64,000 bases of DNA from Lysinibacillus sp. B2A1. GTDB taxonomy: Bacteria > Bacillota > Bacilli > Bacillales_A > Planococcaceae. Below are positions 63,599 to 64,000 of this stretch, in pieces. The stretch is from the NCBI GenBank assembly GCA_002973635.1, contig CP027224.1, positions 2,924,501-2,988,500 of the forward strand. Reading direction: 5' to 3'. A model generated the notes under the pieces. The model ran no database searches. It had not been told where the DNA came from and saw only the letters and a program-made list of their open reading frames with translations. The position numbers and the translations under genes are program-made. Every line of letters begins with the position of its first letter. The first letter of the stretch is position 1.

Positions 63599-63940
63599 TT
63601 AAATGGATCTTTTATAAGCATGCATTGTCGAAGTATATTGGAATACTTTAGGGTTGATTAGTCCCTCACGTAAATCCATCATCCCTAATTGTCCCATTCT
63701 ATTCAGTAAAGGAATCAACCAACTACCACTTGGTGCACTTTGTAACACTTTAATTTGATTGGTTGATAATTCTGAAACTTTATTAACGTCAATTGGTTCT
63801 TTGGCATTTTCTATCGTTTCTTGAAAAGCTTTCGTATCAACTTTATACATATTTTTGCCAACTTGTTCAGTAAAACCTTTGTATCCGTAAGCTCCTCGAA
63901 GTATAAATAGCCTTATACTCATATCTTCCATAGAAACCAT
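63599..63940 (-). CDS. Hypothetical protein
   Basis: 113 residues: SIRLFILRGAYGYKGFTEQV near the start, DVNKVSELSTNQIKVLQSAP in the middle and GMMDLREGLINPKVFQYTST near the end. No membrane helix, signal peptide or known motif. ATG 63940 follows AGAGAGGTG by nine bases; the GTG at 63952 lies in that ribosome site. A terminator follows, so it seems to be a single-gene unit. I do not recognise a family. Confidence 0.65.
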   Translation of the reverse strand: MVSMEDMSIRLFILRGAYGYKGFTEQVGKNMYKVDTKAFQETIENAKEPIDVNKVSELSTNQIKVLQSAPSGSWLIPLLNRMGQLGMMDLREGLINPKVFQYTSTMHAYKRSI

Positions 63941-64000
63941 TTTTAAATACACCTCTCTTCAATGGATTCTTATATTATAAATGTGGAATATTTAAAGTTC

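Overview
The window looks like chromosome from a low-GC Bacillota, most probably a Lysinibacillus-type Bacillales species. That is an inference from AT-rich codon use, strong AGGAGG-type ribosome binding sites, frequent TTG/GTG starts, intrinsic terminators with T tracts, and a cobalamin gene order matching the anaerobic operon known from Bacillus (Priestia) megaterium. No rRNA, tRNA, CRISPR array or complete transposon was seen.

Layout. 1-8.9 kb: edge-truncated saccharopine-dehydrogenase-family gene, a chemoreceptor, TPR protein, DUF3221-type lipoprotein, LysE and EamA exporters, a Cj0069/ATP-grasp-like protein and an AraC regulator. 9-11.4 kb: isochorismatase-fold hydrolase, then a MarR regulator translationally coupled to a membrane protein behind a large palindromic operator. 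11.4-11.6 kb: a structured non-coding repeat that may derive from an IS200/IS605-type element. 11.8-19.4 kb: a signalling locus with an HD-GYP protein and a 1712-residue kinase-like/ATPase/GAF/histidine kinase protein, facing an OmpR-type response regulator. 20.8-24.5 kb: BirA-controlled biotin operon bioD-bioA-bioY-bioB. 24.6-31 kb: a possible structured RNA with a 40-aa gene, LysE/XRE and aminotransferase/MocR divergent pairs, DNA polymerase IV and a hydrolase. 31-35.6 kb: nucleotide-sugar and glycosyltransferase genes and a GNAT. 35.7-36.4 kb: a minisatellite of about 17 units of 41-42 bp.

36.4-55.5 kb is the vitamin B12 region. Two cobalamin riboswitches lie back to back. The left one controls the cobalt ECF transporter cbiM-N-Q-O. 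The right one controls a 15.6-kb operon cbiW-cbiH60-cbiX-cbiJ-cbiC-cbiD-cbiET-cbiL-cbiF-cbiG-cbiA-sirC-cobA-nitroreductase-cobO-cobQ-methyltransferase. Together they import cobalt and carry precorrin-2 through to adenosylcobyric acid. Genes for the nucleotide loop (cbiB, cobU, cobS, cobT) are not in the window.

55.6-64 kb: ribonuclease Z, a second chemoreceptor, a secreted protein, a broken cdaS (c-di-AMP synthase), an MhqR/MhqO-like quinone-stress module with recognisable operators, and an unrecognised protein at the right edge.

Three genes (a family 2 glycosyltransferase, cbiQ and cdaS) are each interrupted by one-base losses in short homopolymers (four events in all). Adding the bases back restores full-length proteins exactly. 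This is either real decay or systematic base under-calling in the assembly. The most unusual coding locus is the HD-GYP plus giant kinase-like/histidine kinase pair; the most unusual non-coding feature is the 21-bp-phased minisatellite.
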